DNA from: Streptomyces cucumeris | GTDB taxonomy: Bacteria > Actinomycetota > Actinomycetes > Streptomycetales > Streptomycetaceae | Length of the DNA: 47,607 nt | Direction of reading: 5' to 3' | NCBI RefSeq assembly: GCF_024295805.1 | Contig: NZ_JANCLX010000034.1 | Coordinates: 51,802 to 99,408, forward strand | Part shown: piece after piece, positions 1 through 8,458 of the stretch | How the letters are laid out: each line of letters starts with the position of its first letter | Position numbering within the stretch: the first letter of the stretch is position 1 | Program-made: the position numbers and the translations under genes | The notes under the pieces: generated by a model | Told to the model about the DNA's origin: nothing | The model's database searches: none | Seen by the model: the letters and a program-made list of their open reading frames with translations, nothing else

Positions 1-87
<87 letters not shown>

Positions 88-109
88 GTGTTACGTGATC
101 GGCCGAGGG

Positions 110-538
110 CTATGAGCGCTCGGCGATCTCCCCCACCATCTGGGGGTCGAGACCGGTCAGCTCCGCGATCCGGTGCACCGGCAGGCCAGTGGCCAGCGCC
201 TGGTGAACGAGGCGGTCACGGTCCTCCGCGGTGTGCCGGAAGTCCCTCAGCCGGGTCTCGACCGCCGCGATCGCATCCGTGGCACACGCCTGACGAACGG
301 TCTCGGTCTCCTCAGAGGTGAGCGGCAGCGGAAGGCGCTCCGCCTGTTCGGGGATCGAAGCCTCCGCCTCGGGCGGCAGGATGCGCACGTGGCGCGAGTC
401 CGATGTCGTGTCATGGGCCTGGAGCCAGGCCCGCACCGCGGTTGTGTCCAGGCACTCCAGCCGTCCCACCGCGGCCAGCGGGGCTCCCAGCCGCGGACGA
501 GCATCGGGAATCAGGACGAGATAGGCGTCATCAGCCAC
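110..538 (-). CDS. Hypothetical protein, 142 aa, C-terminal helix-turn-helix-like tail
   Basis: I do not recognise this protein. The frame shows strong actinomycete third-position GC and is clearly coding. The N-terminal half is mixed alpha/beta. The C-terminal 60 residues are helical and end in a segment (VHRIAELTGLDPQMVGEIAE) that resembles a short helix-turn-helix, as found at the end of many small Streptomyces proteins. The assumed start is GTG at 538 and has only a weak ribosome site. It lies 66 bp downstream of the response regulator on the same strand and could be the last gene of that operon, but nothing shows a functional link. Confidence 0.6.
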   Translation of the reverse strand: MADDAYLVLIPDARPRLGAPLAAVGRLECLDTTAVRAWLQAHDTTSDSRHVRILPPEAEASIPEQAERLPLPLTSEETETVRQACATDAIAAVETRLRDFRHTAEDRDRLVHQALATGLPVHRIAELTGLDPQMVGEIAERS

Positions 539-604
539 GTCGGGTACGTCGCTCTCACATCAGTCACCGGTCAGAACAGGGCGATCCTAGCCGCGCGGAG
601 GGGG

Positions 605-1249
605 TCATCCCTTCAGATACGCCAGTACCGCCAGCACCCGCCGGTTGTCTTCCGGTGACTGATCGATCCGCAGTTTCCCGAACACCGACGCGATGTGTTT
701 GGCCACCGCGCTCTCGCTGATGTGCAGGGTATGGGCGATGGCGGTGTTGGAACGGCCCTCGGCCATCAGCTTGAGGACCTGGTGTTCGCGGGGGGTCAGG
801 GAATCGGTACGGCCCCGCTTCTCGCTGCGCGTGAGCAGCTTGGCGATGACCTGGGGATCCATCACCGTGCCACCCGCGGCGACCGTGCGCAGGGCATCGA
901 TGAACTGTGCCGTGTGGGTGACGCGGTCCTTGAGCAGATAGCCCACGGCGCCCTCGCCGGAGGCGAGGAGTTCATGGGCGTAGAGCTGGTCGACGTACTG
1001 GGAGAGGATCAGGACGGGGAGTGCGGGGCGGTGACGGCGGGCCTCGAGGGCCGCTTGGAGCCCCTCGTCCGTATGCGTCGGCGGCAGCCGGATATCGATC
1101 ACGGCGACGTCCAGATCGGTCCGGGCGAGGGCCTTCACCAGCGCGGGGCCGTTGTCGACCGAGGCGATGACCTCGCAGCCGTGTTCCCTCAGGGTGCGCG
1201 TCAAGCCGTCGCGGAGGAGGAAGAGGTCTTCGGCGAGGACGACACGCAC
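605..1249 (-). CDS. NarL/FixJ-type two-component response regulator
   Basis: A 214-aa transcriptional response regulator. The receiver domain (about 1-120) has the acidic pocket E7/D8, the expected phospho-acceptor D52 in VIDIRLPP, and the conserved lysine K107 in GYLLKD. The C-terminal LuxR-type helix-turn-helix (about 150-205) starts LTPREHQVLKLMAEG and contains SESAVAKHIASVFGKL. The GTG start at 1249 lies inside the 3' end of the kinase gene, overlapping it by 49 bp, so the two are translationally coupled and form a cognate pair. The kinase would phosphorylate D52. The target genes are unknown. The co-transcribed CPBP membrane protein is a plausible functional partner. Confidence 0.93.
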   Translation of the reverse strand: MRVVLAEDLFLLRDGLTRTLREHGCEVIASVDNGPALVKALARTDLDVAVIDIRLPPTHTDEGLQAALEARRHRPALPVLILSQYVDQLYAHELLASGEGAVGYLLKDRVTHTAQFIDALRTVAAGGTVMDPQVIAKLLTRSEKRGRTDSLTPREHQVLKLMAEGRSNTAIAHTLHISESAVAKHIASVFGKLRIDQSPEDNRRVLAVLAYLKG

Positions 1250-2484
1250 GGGATCTCCAGGGTCACGATGGTCGGTCCGCCCGGCGGACTGTGCAGGGCG
1301 AGTGTGCCGTCGAAAGTATCCAACCGGCCCCGGACACCCTGCAGCCCGGTACCGGCCGACAGGTCCGCACCGCCGTGGCCGTCGTCCGTCACGGTCACCC
1401 GCAGCCGCTGCCCGTCATGGGCGAGGACGATGTCGACGCGGGTCGCCGCCGCGTGTTTGGCCGTGTTGGTGAGGAGTTCGGACACCGCGAAATAGGCCGC
1501 CGATTCAACGGGGGCGGGCAGCCGCACGGGGGGCAGGTCCACCGTCACGTCCACGTCCAGATGACTGTCCAGGGCCAGTGAACGGACCGCGTCGGCCAGG
1601 CCGCGGTCCGCCAGGATCGGGGGATGGATACCGTGGACCAGGTCCCGCAGATCCTGCAACGCGCGCTCGGAGGCGGCGCGGACGTCGAGGAGGAGCGCGC
1701 GCGCGGTGCGCGGGTCGGTGTCCAGCAGACCGGTGGCCTCGTCCAGGGTGAGTCCCAGCGCCACCAGACGGGCCTGTGCGCCGTCGTGCAAGTCCCGCTC
1801 GATACGGGTGAGTTCGGCCGCGTGGACATCCAGGGCGGTGGATCGTGTGGCGGCCAGCCGGGCCACCCGGCGGGTCAGTTCGGTGCTGCGCGGGGCGGAC
1901 AGCAGGCGGTGTGTGAGACGGGCGTGCAGCGCCGTCGCGACCGGCGCCAGGCGCAGGCCCGCCACCAGGAGGGCGACTCCGAGGAGCAGGGCGGTGACCA
2001 TGGTGGCCGACGTCGTGACGGGTACGAAGGCGTACCAGTTGCCGTCGCCCAGCCGACGCCATACGAAGGGCTGGACGAGCGCGCCGAACAGCCCGTACTC
2101 GGCCAGCGCGAGCGGAACCGCCGCGAGTACCCCGCCCGTCCACGGCTCCAGCCAGGCCCAGCGCAGATCGTGCCAGAAGCCGTCGTCCGCGAGGATCGCG
2201 GCACTGCCGCGCCGGGCCGTGGTGTCCGCGTCGTGCGGGAGGGGGTCGGGAGGGCTGAGCGGGCGGCCGGACCAGCGGGCCGCGCGGTCCCGGTACCGGT
2301 CGGATACGCGGCGCAGGAGCCGGGCGGCCGGAGGCAGGGCCCAGAAGCCGACCCCGAGCGGTATGAGCAGCAGCGCCCCGCCGACCAGCATCCCGGCACC
2401 GATCACCGCGAGACCGTTCAGCCCGAGCAGTTGACAGCGCCCGAGGGCGACCCACCGCTCGCGTCGGAAACGCACCGCCCGCAT
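1201..2484 (-). CDS. NarL-type membrane sensor histidine kinase
   Basis: A 427-aa kinase of the HisKA_3 class, partner of the overlapping response regulator. Hydrophobic segments lie near residues 20-50, 115-140 and 158-180, so the N-terminal half is a membrane sensor with no recognisable extracellular domain. The dimerisation and phosphoacceptor helix has H233 in ERDLHDGAQARLVALG. The ATP-binding domain shows the N box (SELLTNTAKHA, N340), the G1 box (VTDDGHGG) and the G2 box (GTGLQGVRGRL). I start it at the ATG at 2484, 14 bp after the CPBP stop. The frame stays open further upstream, but only through antisense-like sequence inside the CPBP gene. The signal cannot be told from the sequence. 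Confidence 0.92.
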   Translation of the reverse strand: MRAVRFRRERWVALGRCQLLGLNGLAVIGAGMLVGGALLLIPLGVGFWALPPAARLLRRVSDRYRDRAARWSGRPLSPPDPLPHDADTTARRGSAAILADDGFWHDLRWAWLEPWTGGVLAAVPLALAEYGLFGALVQPFVWRRLGDGNWYAFVPVTTSATMVTALLLGVALLVAGLRLAPVATALHARLTHRLLSAPRSTELTRRVARLAATRSTALDVHAAELTRIERDLHDGAQARLVALGLTLDEATGLLDTDPRTARALLLDVRAASERALQDLRDLVHGIHPPILADRGLADAVRSLALDSHLDVDVTVDLPPVRLPAPVESAAYFAVSELLTNTAKHAAATRVDIVLAHDGQRLRVTVTDDGHGGADLSAGTGLQGVRGRLDTFDGTLALHSPPGGPTIVTLEIPCVSSSPKTSSSSATA

Positions 2485-2498
2485 GACCCCCGCCCCGC

Positions 2499-3272
2499 TC
2501 ACCCCGCCGTCGCCGTGATCGTAACCGGCGCGGTCCGCCGTACGCGCCACACCCACGGCACCGCCGCCACCGCGCACGCCAGGCCGAACAGGACCATCGG
2601 TACCGCCTTGCCCTTCTCCTCGTCCATGAAGCAGAGCATCCCCAGGTTGACCAGGGCGTGGAAGGCGCCCGCGCAGAGCAGGCGGACGGGCCCCCGCGCC
2701 TGGTCCAGGGCCAGGCCCAGGATGACGGACATCGCGGTCGTGGCCAGCAGGAAACCCGCGGCGTAGGCCGGACTCCCGGCCAGCGCCTGGACGTGCCACA
2801 GGCCCCACAGCACCCCGACCGCCGCCGACGCGGTGAACGGGCCGAACCGGGTGCGCAGCAGGGGCTGCAGGAAGCAGCGCCAGCCGATCTCCTCACCGCA
2901 CGCCCCGACCAGTTGGGCGAGAGCGATGAGGAGGAAGGGGTGGTGGAGGGTGAGCGGGTCGGTGGCATGGGCCGCGCCGCTGAGGACGGCGTACGCGCCG
3001 GCCGACAGGAAAATGATCAAGGGGGCGGTGGCGAGCAACGGCAGCCCCGGTGCGGCCACTCCCCCGGCGGATCCGGAAAGCAGGCCACGGGTCCGGGACG
3101 GCCACACCAGGGCCGCGACGGCCACGGCCAGTGCCGGACCGAACTGGGTCAGCTGAACGACCTCAGTGGGAATACGGGTGGCCGGCTGCACGGCTGCCAG
3201 CACCCCGGCCGCCACGAACGCGACCGTCCCGTAAACCGCTGCCATTGCTATCCATCGCTGTCTCGTCTGCAT
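2499..3272 (-). CDS. CPBP family intramembrane metalloprotease
   Basis: A 257-aa polytopic membrane protein with about seven or eight hydrophobic segments. It carries the CPBP (CAAX protease and bacteriocin-processing, Abi) motifs in order: E127-E128 with R132 (GEEIGWR), H160 (WGLWH), and H205/N209 (FHALVN). These are the proposed metal and catalytic residues of the family. Known members cleave prenylated or membrane-anchored peptides or give bacteriocin immunity; the substrate here is unknown. It is the first gene of a minus-strand operon with the kinase (14 bp gap) and regulator. I chose the ATG at 3272, which leads directly into the first membrane helix. Longer in-frame extensions look non-coding. 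Confidence 0.88.
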   Translation of the reverse strand: MQTRQRWIAMAAVYGTVAFVAAGVLAAVQPATRIPTEVVQLTQFGPALAVAVAALVWPSRTRGLLSGSAGGVAAPGLPLLATAPLIIFLSAGAYAVLSGAAHATDPLTLHHPFLLIALAQLVGACGEEIGWRCFLQPLLRTRFGPFTASAAVGVLWGLWHVQALAGSPAYAAGFLLATTAMSVILGLALDQARGPVRLLCAGAFHALVNLGMLCFMDEEKGKAVPMVLFGLACAVAAVPWVWRVRRTAPVTITATAG

Positions 3273-3431
3273 GCCCTCGACGATGCCGGGCCGCCGGCGA
3301 GCGCGGACTGCACCTGGTTGCCCGATCACCCTGTATCCAGCACCACCCCCCCGGCGGCCGAACGCGCCGATCACGGAACGGTTAGGGTGAACGGGGAGAC
3401 GGACAATTCTGTACTGGCCAGGGAGGGTTGG

Positions 3432-3701
3432 ATGAGGGGCAACCATGTGTCCCCACCGGGAACCCCAGGCGCGGTGGATGACACCGAAACCACACAACAG
3501 CGCATAGCGCCCGGGCCGCGGATCGACAGCCGCACCGTGAGAACGGCGCTGCTGTGGCTGATGATGCTGGCCTGCATCGCCTGGGTGGTCGTCGTCGGAG
3601 TGAGCTTCCTTCAGCTCGACCACGACCTCGAGCATCCGTCGCCCGAGAACGGCCTCTCCGACTGGCTGTGCTCCGGACAGACCCGCACCTGCCGGCCCTG
3701 A
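3432..3701 (+). CDS. Small single-span membrane protein, 89 aa
   Basis: I do not recognise this protein. An ATG at 3432 opens an 89-codon frame with one clear transmembrane helix (ALLWLMMLACIAWVVVVGVS, roughly residues 42-62), a polar proline/threonine-rich N terminus and a short C-terminal tail with two cysteines (WLCSGQTRTCRP). It is divergent from the CPBP gene and followed after 64 bp by the converging DinB-like gene. The upstream ribosome site is GGAGG-like (gggagggttgg). The evidence is the hydrophobic span and the free space between neighbours, so confidence is moderate. Confidence 0.55.
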   Translation: MRGNHVSPPGTPGAVDDTETTQQRIAPGPRIDSRTVRTALLWLMMLACIAWVVVVGVSFLQLDHDLEHPSPENGLSDWLCSGQTRTCRP

Positions 3702-3765
3702 AGGCACCCGCGGCTTCGCCCTGGCGGGGATCGGGCCCGTGCCGATGCCCAGAAGGGCCGGCGGC

Positions 3766-4623
3766 TCAGTAGATGATCGAGACGATCTGGCAGGCGGCTT
3801 CGGCCAGTTCGCGGTCTCCGTCGATACGCGCGCGGGCCACAGCGGTGGCGGGCTGGATGCCCCGGGTGCACAGCTGCCAGGCGGTCTCGGTGTCCCAGCG
3901 GACCGTGGCGGACAGATGTCCGGCGGCCTGCTCGGCCAGCGACCAGCCGTCCCCTGCGAGTGTCGCGGTCCAGGTACCGCCTGCCGGGCCGTCGACGCCC
4001 ACCTGGATCCGGGTACCTGCCGGGGCGTGGACCACACGCAGCGTATGGGGCAGCGCCCGCATGAAGGTATCCAGGACGACGGACAGGAACTGCTGATCGG
4101 GGTCGGTGTCCTGGCCGACGGCATGGCGGATCTGCTGGCGGTGGGTCCAGTACTCGGTGAAGTCCCGCGCGCTGTCCAGCCACATCGGCGCCGGATCGGC
4201 ACCGGCCCAGGACACCCCCAGCGACGGGGCGGCGAGGTCGACGGTCTCGTAGAAGCGGACGATCTGCCCGCCGACGAGATCGAGTGTGTCGGTGAGCGCG
4301 GGCGGGCTCACTCGGCGGTGGGCGTCGACCCACTCCTGGTTGATGCGGTGGATGAACCGCTCCAGCGTCTCGCCCGGTGCGAAGCCGGGCCCTTCGGTGT
4401 GGCCGTCGCGATCGCGGGCGAGGCGCCCGTAGAAGTCGCCCAGGAGGTGGGCGGCGAGGTCGCGGACGCTCCAGCCCGGCACCGCCTCCTCGCGCCACTC
4501 GGCGGGCGACAGACCGCGCAGTGTGGCCATCAGCGCGGCCTGCTCAGGAGCGAAGAGGGCACGGGCGTCGATCGGGTCGCCGAGCCAGGCATGGCCCGGC
4601 GCATTGCTGAGCTGGGAGTTCAT
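3766..4623 (-). CDS. DinB / maleylpyruvate isomerase family protein
   Basis: A 285-aa protein of the mycothiol-dependent maleylpyruvate isomerase / DinB-like superfamily, which is expanded in actinomycetes. The N-terminal four-helix domain has the family signature GWSVRDLAAHLLGD with H59. The second metal site is E157 and H161 in EYWTHRQQIRH. The spacing E-x3-H matches the zinc triad (one H from the first motif, then E and H) of known members. The C-terminal third (about 190-285) resembles the small mixed alpha/beta domain often found after it. Enzymes of this superfamily use mycothiol as cofactor, but most members have no assigned reaction. It is the gene downstream of the alpha/beta hydrolase on the same strand (63 bp apart). 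Confidence 0.85.
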   Translation of the reverse strand: MNSQLSNAPGHAWLGDPIDARALFAPEQAALMATLRGLSPAEWREEAVPGWSVRDLAAHLLGDFYGRLARDRDGHTEGPGFAPGETLERFIHRINQEWVDAHRRVSPPALTDTLDLVGGQIVRFYETVDLAAPSLGVSWAGADPAPMWLDSARDFTEYWTHRQQIRHAVGQDTDPDQQFLSVVLDTFMRALPHTLRVVHAPAGTRIQVGVDGPAGGTWTATLAGDGWSLAEQAAGHLSATVRWDTETAWQLCTRGIQPATAVARARIDGDRELAEAACQIVSIIY

Positions 4624-4686
4624 AGCCCAACCCTGCCAACCGGTGTGCCCGGCCGACCACTGGATATCCCAAGGACGCGCGGGCCG

Positions 4687-5586
4687 CTAGACCGTGCCGG
4701 TGAAGTCGGCCATCACCCCACGCCACCGCTCGACGACGGCGGCGTTCGGCAGGGCGTGACCGTAGCCGCCGAGGAAGACGCTCTGGGCTCCGGGGATGGT
4801 CTCGGCCAGCGCCCGGCCGTGCTCGACGGGGACGATCGGGTCATCGACCCCGTGGATGACCAGGGTCGGCACATCGAGCGTGCGCAGGCGGGGCGCGAGG
4901 TCACCCATGGCGGCCGTGGCGGTGAGGACCGGCCCGCTGGGGTCCGGGCGCATCGGGTCGATCGCGCGGTCGAACTCCCGGGTCAGGGTGCGGCGGCACT
5001 CCCCCAGGTCGTATTCGGTGGTTCCGGCCACGAAGGCGTACATCCGGAAGCGGGCTTCGATGAACGCCTCGCGGGTGGTGGGCGGAGTGGCCGTCAGCTC
5101 GGCGTTGAGGGCGCCGAGTTGCTCCAGGAACCGCGGGTGCGGTGGCGGGGAGAAGAACAGGGGCCGACCGGTCAGGGCGGAGGGGTTCGCGGCGAGCGCC
5201 GAGCTGGTGGAGACCAGGGTCAGCGAGGACACCCGGGGACGGTGGTCCAGGGCCATCAGCTGGGCGACGAGGCCGCCCATGGAGAGACCGACGACATGCG
5301 CGGTGTCCACGCCGTAGGCGTCCAGCACCGCGACGGCGTCACGGGCCAGATCATGGCAGTCATAGGGGGCCTTGTCGAGGTCCACCAGGCCGGATTTGCC
5401 CGTGTTGCGGTGGTCGTAGCGGATGACGTACCGGCCGTCCGCCGCCAGACCATGGCACAGGCTGTCCGGCCATCCGATGGCCTGGGCGTTCCCTCCGGTG
5501 ATGAGCAATACGGCGGGGGCGGCGGGGTCGCCGAAGTCCTCGCTCCACAGTTTCAGCTCACCGGCATCGACGATCTTCTCGGACAT
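4687..5586 (-). CDS. Alpha/beta hydrolase
   Basis: A 299-aa single-domain hydrolase. The catalytic triad can be read: nucleophile S102 in VVGLSMGGLVAQ, acid D249 in HGVDDPIVP and H277 in GGYGHALP. The N-terminal strand LLITGGNAQ stands in for the usual HG oxyanion motif, and RYDHRNTGKS follows. The set of motifs resembles aclacinomycin methylesterase RdmC and similar esterases, so an esterase role is a reasonable guess, but no substrate can be assigned. The ATG at 5586 has a good ribosome site (GAGGA, 8 bp upstream); longer in-frame extensions are not supported. It probably forms a two-gene unit with the DinB-like gene. Confidence 0.9.
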   Translation of the reverse strand: MSEKIVDAGELKLWSEDFGDPAAPAVLLITGGNAQAIGWPDSLCHGLAADGRYVIRYDHRNTGKSGLVDLDKAPYDCHDLARDAVAVLDAYGVDTAHVVGLSMGGLVAQLMALDHRPRVSSLTLVSTSSALAANPSALTGRPLFFSPPPHPRFLEQLGALNAELTATPPTTREAFIEARFRMYAFVAGTTEYDLGECRRTLTREFDRAIDPMRPDPSGPVLTATAAMGDLAPRLRTLDVPTLVIHGVDDPIVPVEHGRALAETIPGAQSVFLGGYGHALPNAAVVERWRGVMADFTGTV

Positions 5587-5781
5587 GTGATCCTCGCGTT
5601 CCTCGCATGGGCGGAGTGGTCGGAGACGGACGGCCGAAGCTCTGGCCCCGGTTTCAGCGGTCATGCGTCTCAGCGCTCCGGTGAAGGTCTCCATGGTCGG
5701 GGTGGTGCGCGGGGCGACCGATGAGCACTCACTACTCACCTTCCGCCGGGCGGCCCTGACCGGCCCGGCGGTGGCGCTCGA

Positions 5782-7185
5782 TCAGCCGGTGAGGAGGTGG
5801 CCGACGGCCGCGATCCCGTCGGCGATGGCACGTTCGCCGACGTCTCCGAAGCCGAGGACGAGTTGCGCGGGTGTGGCCGCGTGCGAGGCACGGCAGGCGC
5901 TCATGCCGTAGAGGCCGATGCCGCGTGCGCGGGCGGCGGTGACGACCTGATCCTCTTGGACACCGGCAGGCAGATGGGCGACGGCGTGGAAACCGGCGGC
6001 GAGCCCGGTGAGCGGCAGTCCGGGGGCGTGTGCGGCGAGGGCGGCGAGCAGGGTGGTGCGGCGGGCCGCGTAGATGGTGCGCATCCGGCGCAGATGGCGG
6101 TCGAAACGCCCGGACTCGATCAGTCTGGCCAGGGCGAGCTGGTCGAGTGTGGAGGTGCCGCGGTCGCTGCGGTGCTTCTGCTCGGTGATCGGTCCGGTGA
6201 GTTCGGGCGGGCAGACCATCCAGCCGATGCGGAGGGCGGGGGCGAGCGACTTGCTGACGGTGCCGAGCGATATGACACGGTCCGGCGCCAGGCCCTGGAG
6301 CGCGCCGACGGGTTCGCGGTCGTACCGGAACTCGGCGTCGTAGTCGTCCTCGAGGATGATCGCGTCATGGTCCCTGGCCCATGCGAGCAGGGCCAGTCGG
6401 CGCTCGGGGGCGAGGACAACACCTGTCGGCCACTGGTGGGCCGGGGTCACCACGACGGCACGGGCGTTCGTGGCGGCCAGCGCCCGGAGGTCGATTCCGT
6501 GCTCGTCCACCGGCACGGGAACCGCCCGCAGGCCCGCCGCGGCGGTGGCCGCGCCGACGGTGGCGGGTGAGCCGGGGTCCTCGAAGGCCACGGTGCGCAC
6601 ACCGTGGCCTTCGAGGACCCGTAGCGCCAGGCCGAGGCCCTGGGCGTATCCGTTGCAGACGACGATGTGGTCGGGGTCGGCCGCGGCGGCCCGCACCCGG
6701 CGCAGATACCCGGCCAGGACCTCACGCAGCATCGCGCTGCCGCGCGGGTCGCCGTAGTCCAGCTCGGCCGTCGGCATGGCACCTGTCGCCTCGCGGAGGG
6801 CCCGGAGCCAGTCCTGGACGGGGAAGGACGCCAAGTCCGGTACGCCCCACCGGAAGTCGGCCACCAGTCGCGGAGCGGCGGCCCGCGGCGGCGCGGCGCT
6901 CGGCGGGGCCGCGGCGCCCGCCGCCACCCGGGTCGCGGAGCCCGGTCGGGTGACCAGATAGCCCTCGGCCTGGAGTTGGGCGAAGCACTCCTGCACCAGA
7001 CCGCGGGACAGGCCGAGCGTCCGGGCGAGTTCGCGGGACGACGGCAGCCGTTCACCGACCCGCAGACGGCCGGAGCGGATGGCGTCACGCAGTCCGTGCT
7101 CCAACTGCGCGCGCAGCGGCCGGCCGGACGAACGGTCGACGGTCAGCAGCAGTTCGGGCGGGGAACTGGACCACTCCGGAAGCAT
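5782..7185 (-). CDS. MocR-type regulator (GntR helix-turn-helix fused to aminotransferase fold)
   Basis: A 467-aa PLP-dependent regulator. Residues 10-80 form a GntR winged helix (LPSSRELARTLGLSRGLVQE). Residues about 107-467 form a fold-type I aminotransferase-like domain with the PLP aspartate in ILEDDYDAEFRYDR and the Schiff-base lysine K312 in GTVSKSLAPALRIGW. MocR proteins sense PLP or an amino-compound adduct and usually control a divergent gene, here an MFS transporter starting 47 bp away. The start is taken as ATG 7185. A -10-like TAAGGT lies 8 nt upstream, so the mRNA is probably leaderless. Two copies of an 11-bp direct repeat flank this start. Confidence 0.93.
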   Translation of the reverse strand: MLPEWSSSPPELLLTVDRSSGRPLRAQLEHGLRDAIRSGRLRVGERLPSSRELARTLGLSRGLVQECFAQLQAEGYLVTRPGSATRVAAGAAAPPSAAPPRAAAPRLVADFRWGVPDLASFPVQDWLRALREATGAMPTAELDYGDPRGSAMLREVLAGYLRRVRAAAADPDHIVVCNGYAQGLGLALRVLEGHGVRTVAFEDPGSPATVGAATAAAGLRAVPVPVDEHGIDLRALAATNARAVVVTPAHQWPTGVVLAPERRLALLAWARDHDAIILEDDYDAEFRYDREPVGALQGLAPDRVISLGTVSKSLAPALRIGWMVCPPELTGPITEQKHRSDRGTSTLDQLALARLIESGRFDRHLRRMRTIYAARRTTLLAALAAHAPGLPLTGLAAGFHAVAHLPAGVQEDQVVTAARARGIGLYGMSACRASHAATPAQLVLGFGDVGERAIADGIAAVGHLLTG

Positions 7186-7226
7186 GGAACTGGACCTTAT
7201 CGGCGATCCGGTCGGGCGCTTAGCGT
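7162..7226. promoter_or_regulatory. Divergent MocR/MFS control region with direct repeats
   Basis: GGAACTGGACC occurs at 7162-7172 and again at 7186-7196 (24 bp start to start). It contains CTGGACC, close to the CTGGACYTAA repeats reported for TauR-like MocR proteins. On the minus strand TAAGGT sits 8 nt before the regulator ATG. On the plus strand TAGCGT (7221-7226) sits 6 nt before the MFS GTG. Both fit leaderless Streptomyces -10 boxes. The second repeat abuts the regulator's own promoter. Confidence 0.6.
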
Positions 7227-7232
7227 CCTGCC

Positions 7233-8438
7233 GTGACCGACACACAGCACCCGACTCCCCCGCCGCTCACGCCGCCCCGTCCGCCGTTGCTGACCCGGCC
7301 GTTGCTGCTGCGCTTCGTGTCGATCCTGGGCGCCTCGACCAGCTTCCACCTGCTGCTGCCCGTGGTCCCCGGCTATGCCGCGAGCGGCGGCGGAGGCGGC
7401 GGGACGGCCGGATCGGCCACCGGCGCTCTGATGCTCACGACCGTGGTGGGTGAGCTCGCCACACCCGCCCTGGTCAACCGCTACGGCTACCGGGCCGTGC
7501 TCGCCGTCGGCCTGGGTCTGCTGGGCGCACCGGCGCTGGCCTTCACCGTCTCCCGCGACCTGTGGTGGATCGTCGTGGTCTGCCTGCTGCGCGGTCTCGG
7601 TTTCGCGTTCACCGTGGTCGCGGGCGGCGCGCTGACGGCCTCGCTCATCCCGGCCGAACGGCGCGGTGAGGGGCTGGCCCTGGTCGGCATCGTCAGCGGG
7701 GTGCCCTCGGTCCTGGCGATGCCACTGGGCGTGTGGCTGGCCGCCCACGCGGGCTACGGGGTGGTCTTCGCCGCCGGGGCCGTGGCCGCGCTCGCCGCGA
7801 TCCCCACGGTGCCCGGTCTGCCCGACCGGGTTGGTGCCTCGGGACGGCCACTCGGGATGGCCGAGGGGCTTCGGACGGCCGAACTGCTGCGCCCCGCCGT
7901 GACGTTCGCGGCCACCGCCCTCGCCGCCGGGATCATCGTCACCTTCCTGCCGCTGGCGGTCCCCGCCTCGGCGGCGGGACTGGTGTCGGTGGCGCTGTTC
8001 GTTCAGCCCGCGGCGGCCACGCTGGCCCGCTGGCTCGCGGGGCGGCACGCGGACCGGCACGGCCCCGCCGGCCTGGTCCTGCCCGGTCTTCTGCTGTCGG
8101 CCGTCGGCACGCTGCTGATGGCGTCGACCGGCAGCCCGGTGGCCGTGGTGGTGGCGGTCGGCGTGTTCGGAATCGGCTTCGGCATCGCCCAGAACGCCAC
8201 GCTGAACCTGATGTACGCGCGTGTGCCCGCCACGGGATACGGCACGGTCAGCGCGCTGTGGAACGTCGCCTACGACGCGGGGATGGGCGTCAGCGCCGTC
8301 GCGTTCGGCTGGGTCGTGGCGGGTACCGGCTACCCCTGGGCCTTCGTGCTGACCGCGGTGGTGATGCTGGGTGCCCTCGGCCCGGTGCTGGCCGACCGGC
8401 GCACCGCTCCCGAGGCACCAGAGCCGCCGCCACGGTGA
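7233..8438 (+). CDS. MFS transporter
   Basis: A 401-aa major facilitator superfamily permease with about 12 hydrophobic segments. The N-terminal half holds the typical short-loop pattern, and the gap between the two six-helix halves falls near residues 185-215. The loop ARWLAGRHADRHG in the second half is a motif-A-like sequence. It is divergent from the MocR regulator and probably controlled by it, so the cargo may be an amino compound; this is inference from MocR biology. The GTG at 7233 has no ribosome site but a well-placed -10, indicating a leaderless transcript. Confidence 0.9.
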   Translation: MTDTQHPTPPPLTPPRPPLLTRPLLLRFVSILGASTSFHLLLPVVPGYAASGGGGGGTAGSATGALMLTTVVGELATPALVNRYGYRAVLAVGLGLLGAPALAFTVSRDLWWIVVVCLLRGLGFAFTVVAGGALTASLIPAERRGEGLALVGIVSGVPSVLAMPLGVWLAAHAGYGVVFAAGAVAALAAIPTVPGLPDRVGASGRPLGMAEGLRTAELLRPAVTFAATALAAGIIVTFLPLAVPASAAGLVSVALFVQPAAATLARWLAGRHADRHGPAGLVLPGLLLSAVGTLLMASTGSPVAVVVAVGVFGIGFGIAQNATLNLMYARVPATGYGTVSALWNVAYDAGMGVSAVAFGWVVAGTGYPWAFVLTAVVMLGALGPVLADRRTAPEAPEPPPR

Positions 8439-8458
8439 CCGCGACGTCCTTGCGTCTG

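Noticed and set aside
1201..2808. Longer N-terminal start for the sensor kinase
   Set aside because: The extra residues are encoded inside the CPBP gene and are Gly/Arg/Pro-rich with no membrane segment.
3739..5724. Long plus-strand open frame over the DinB-like and hydrolase genes
   Set aside because: Low-complexity Gly/Arg/Asp sequence without motifs; the minus-strand genes explain the region.
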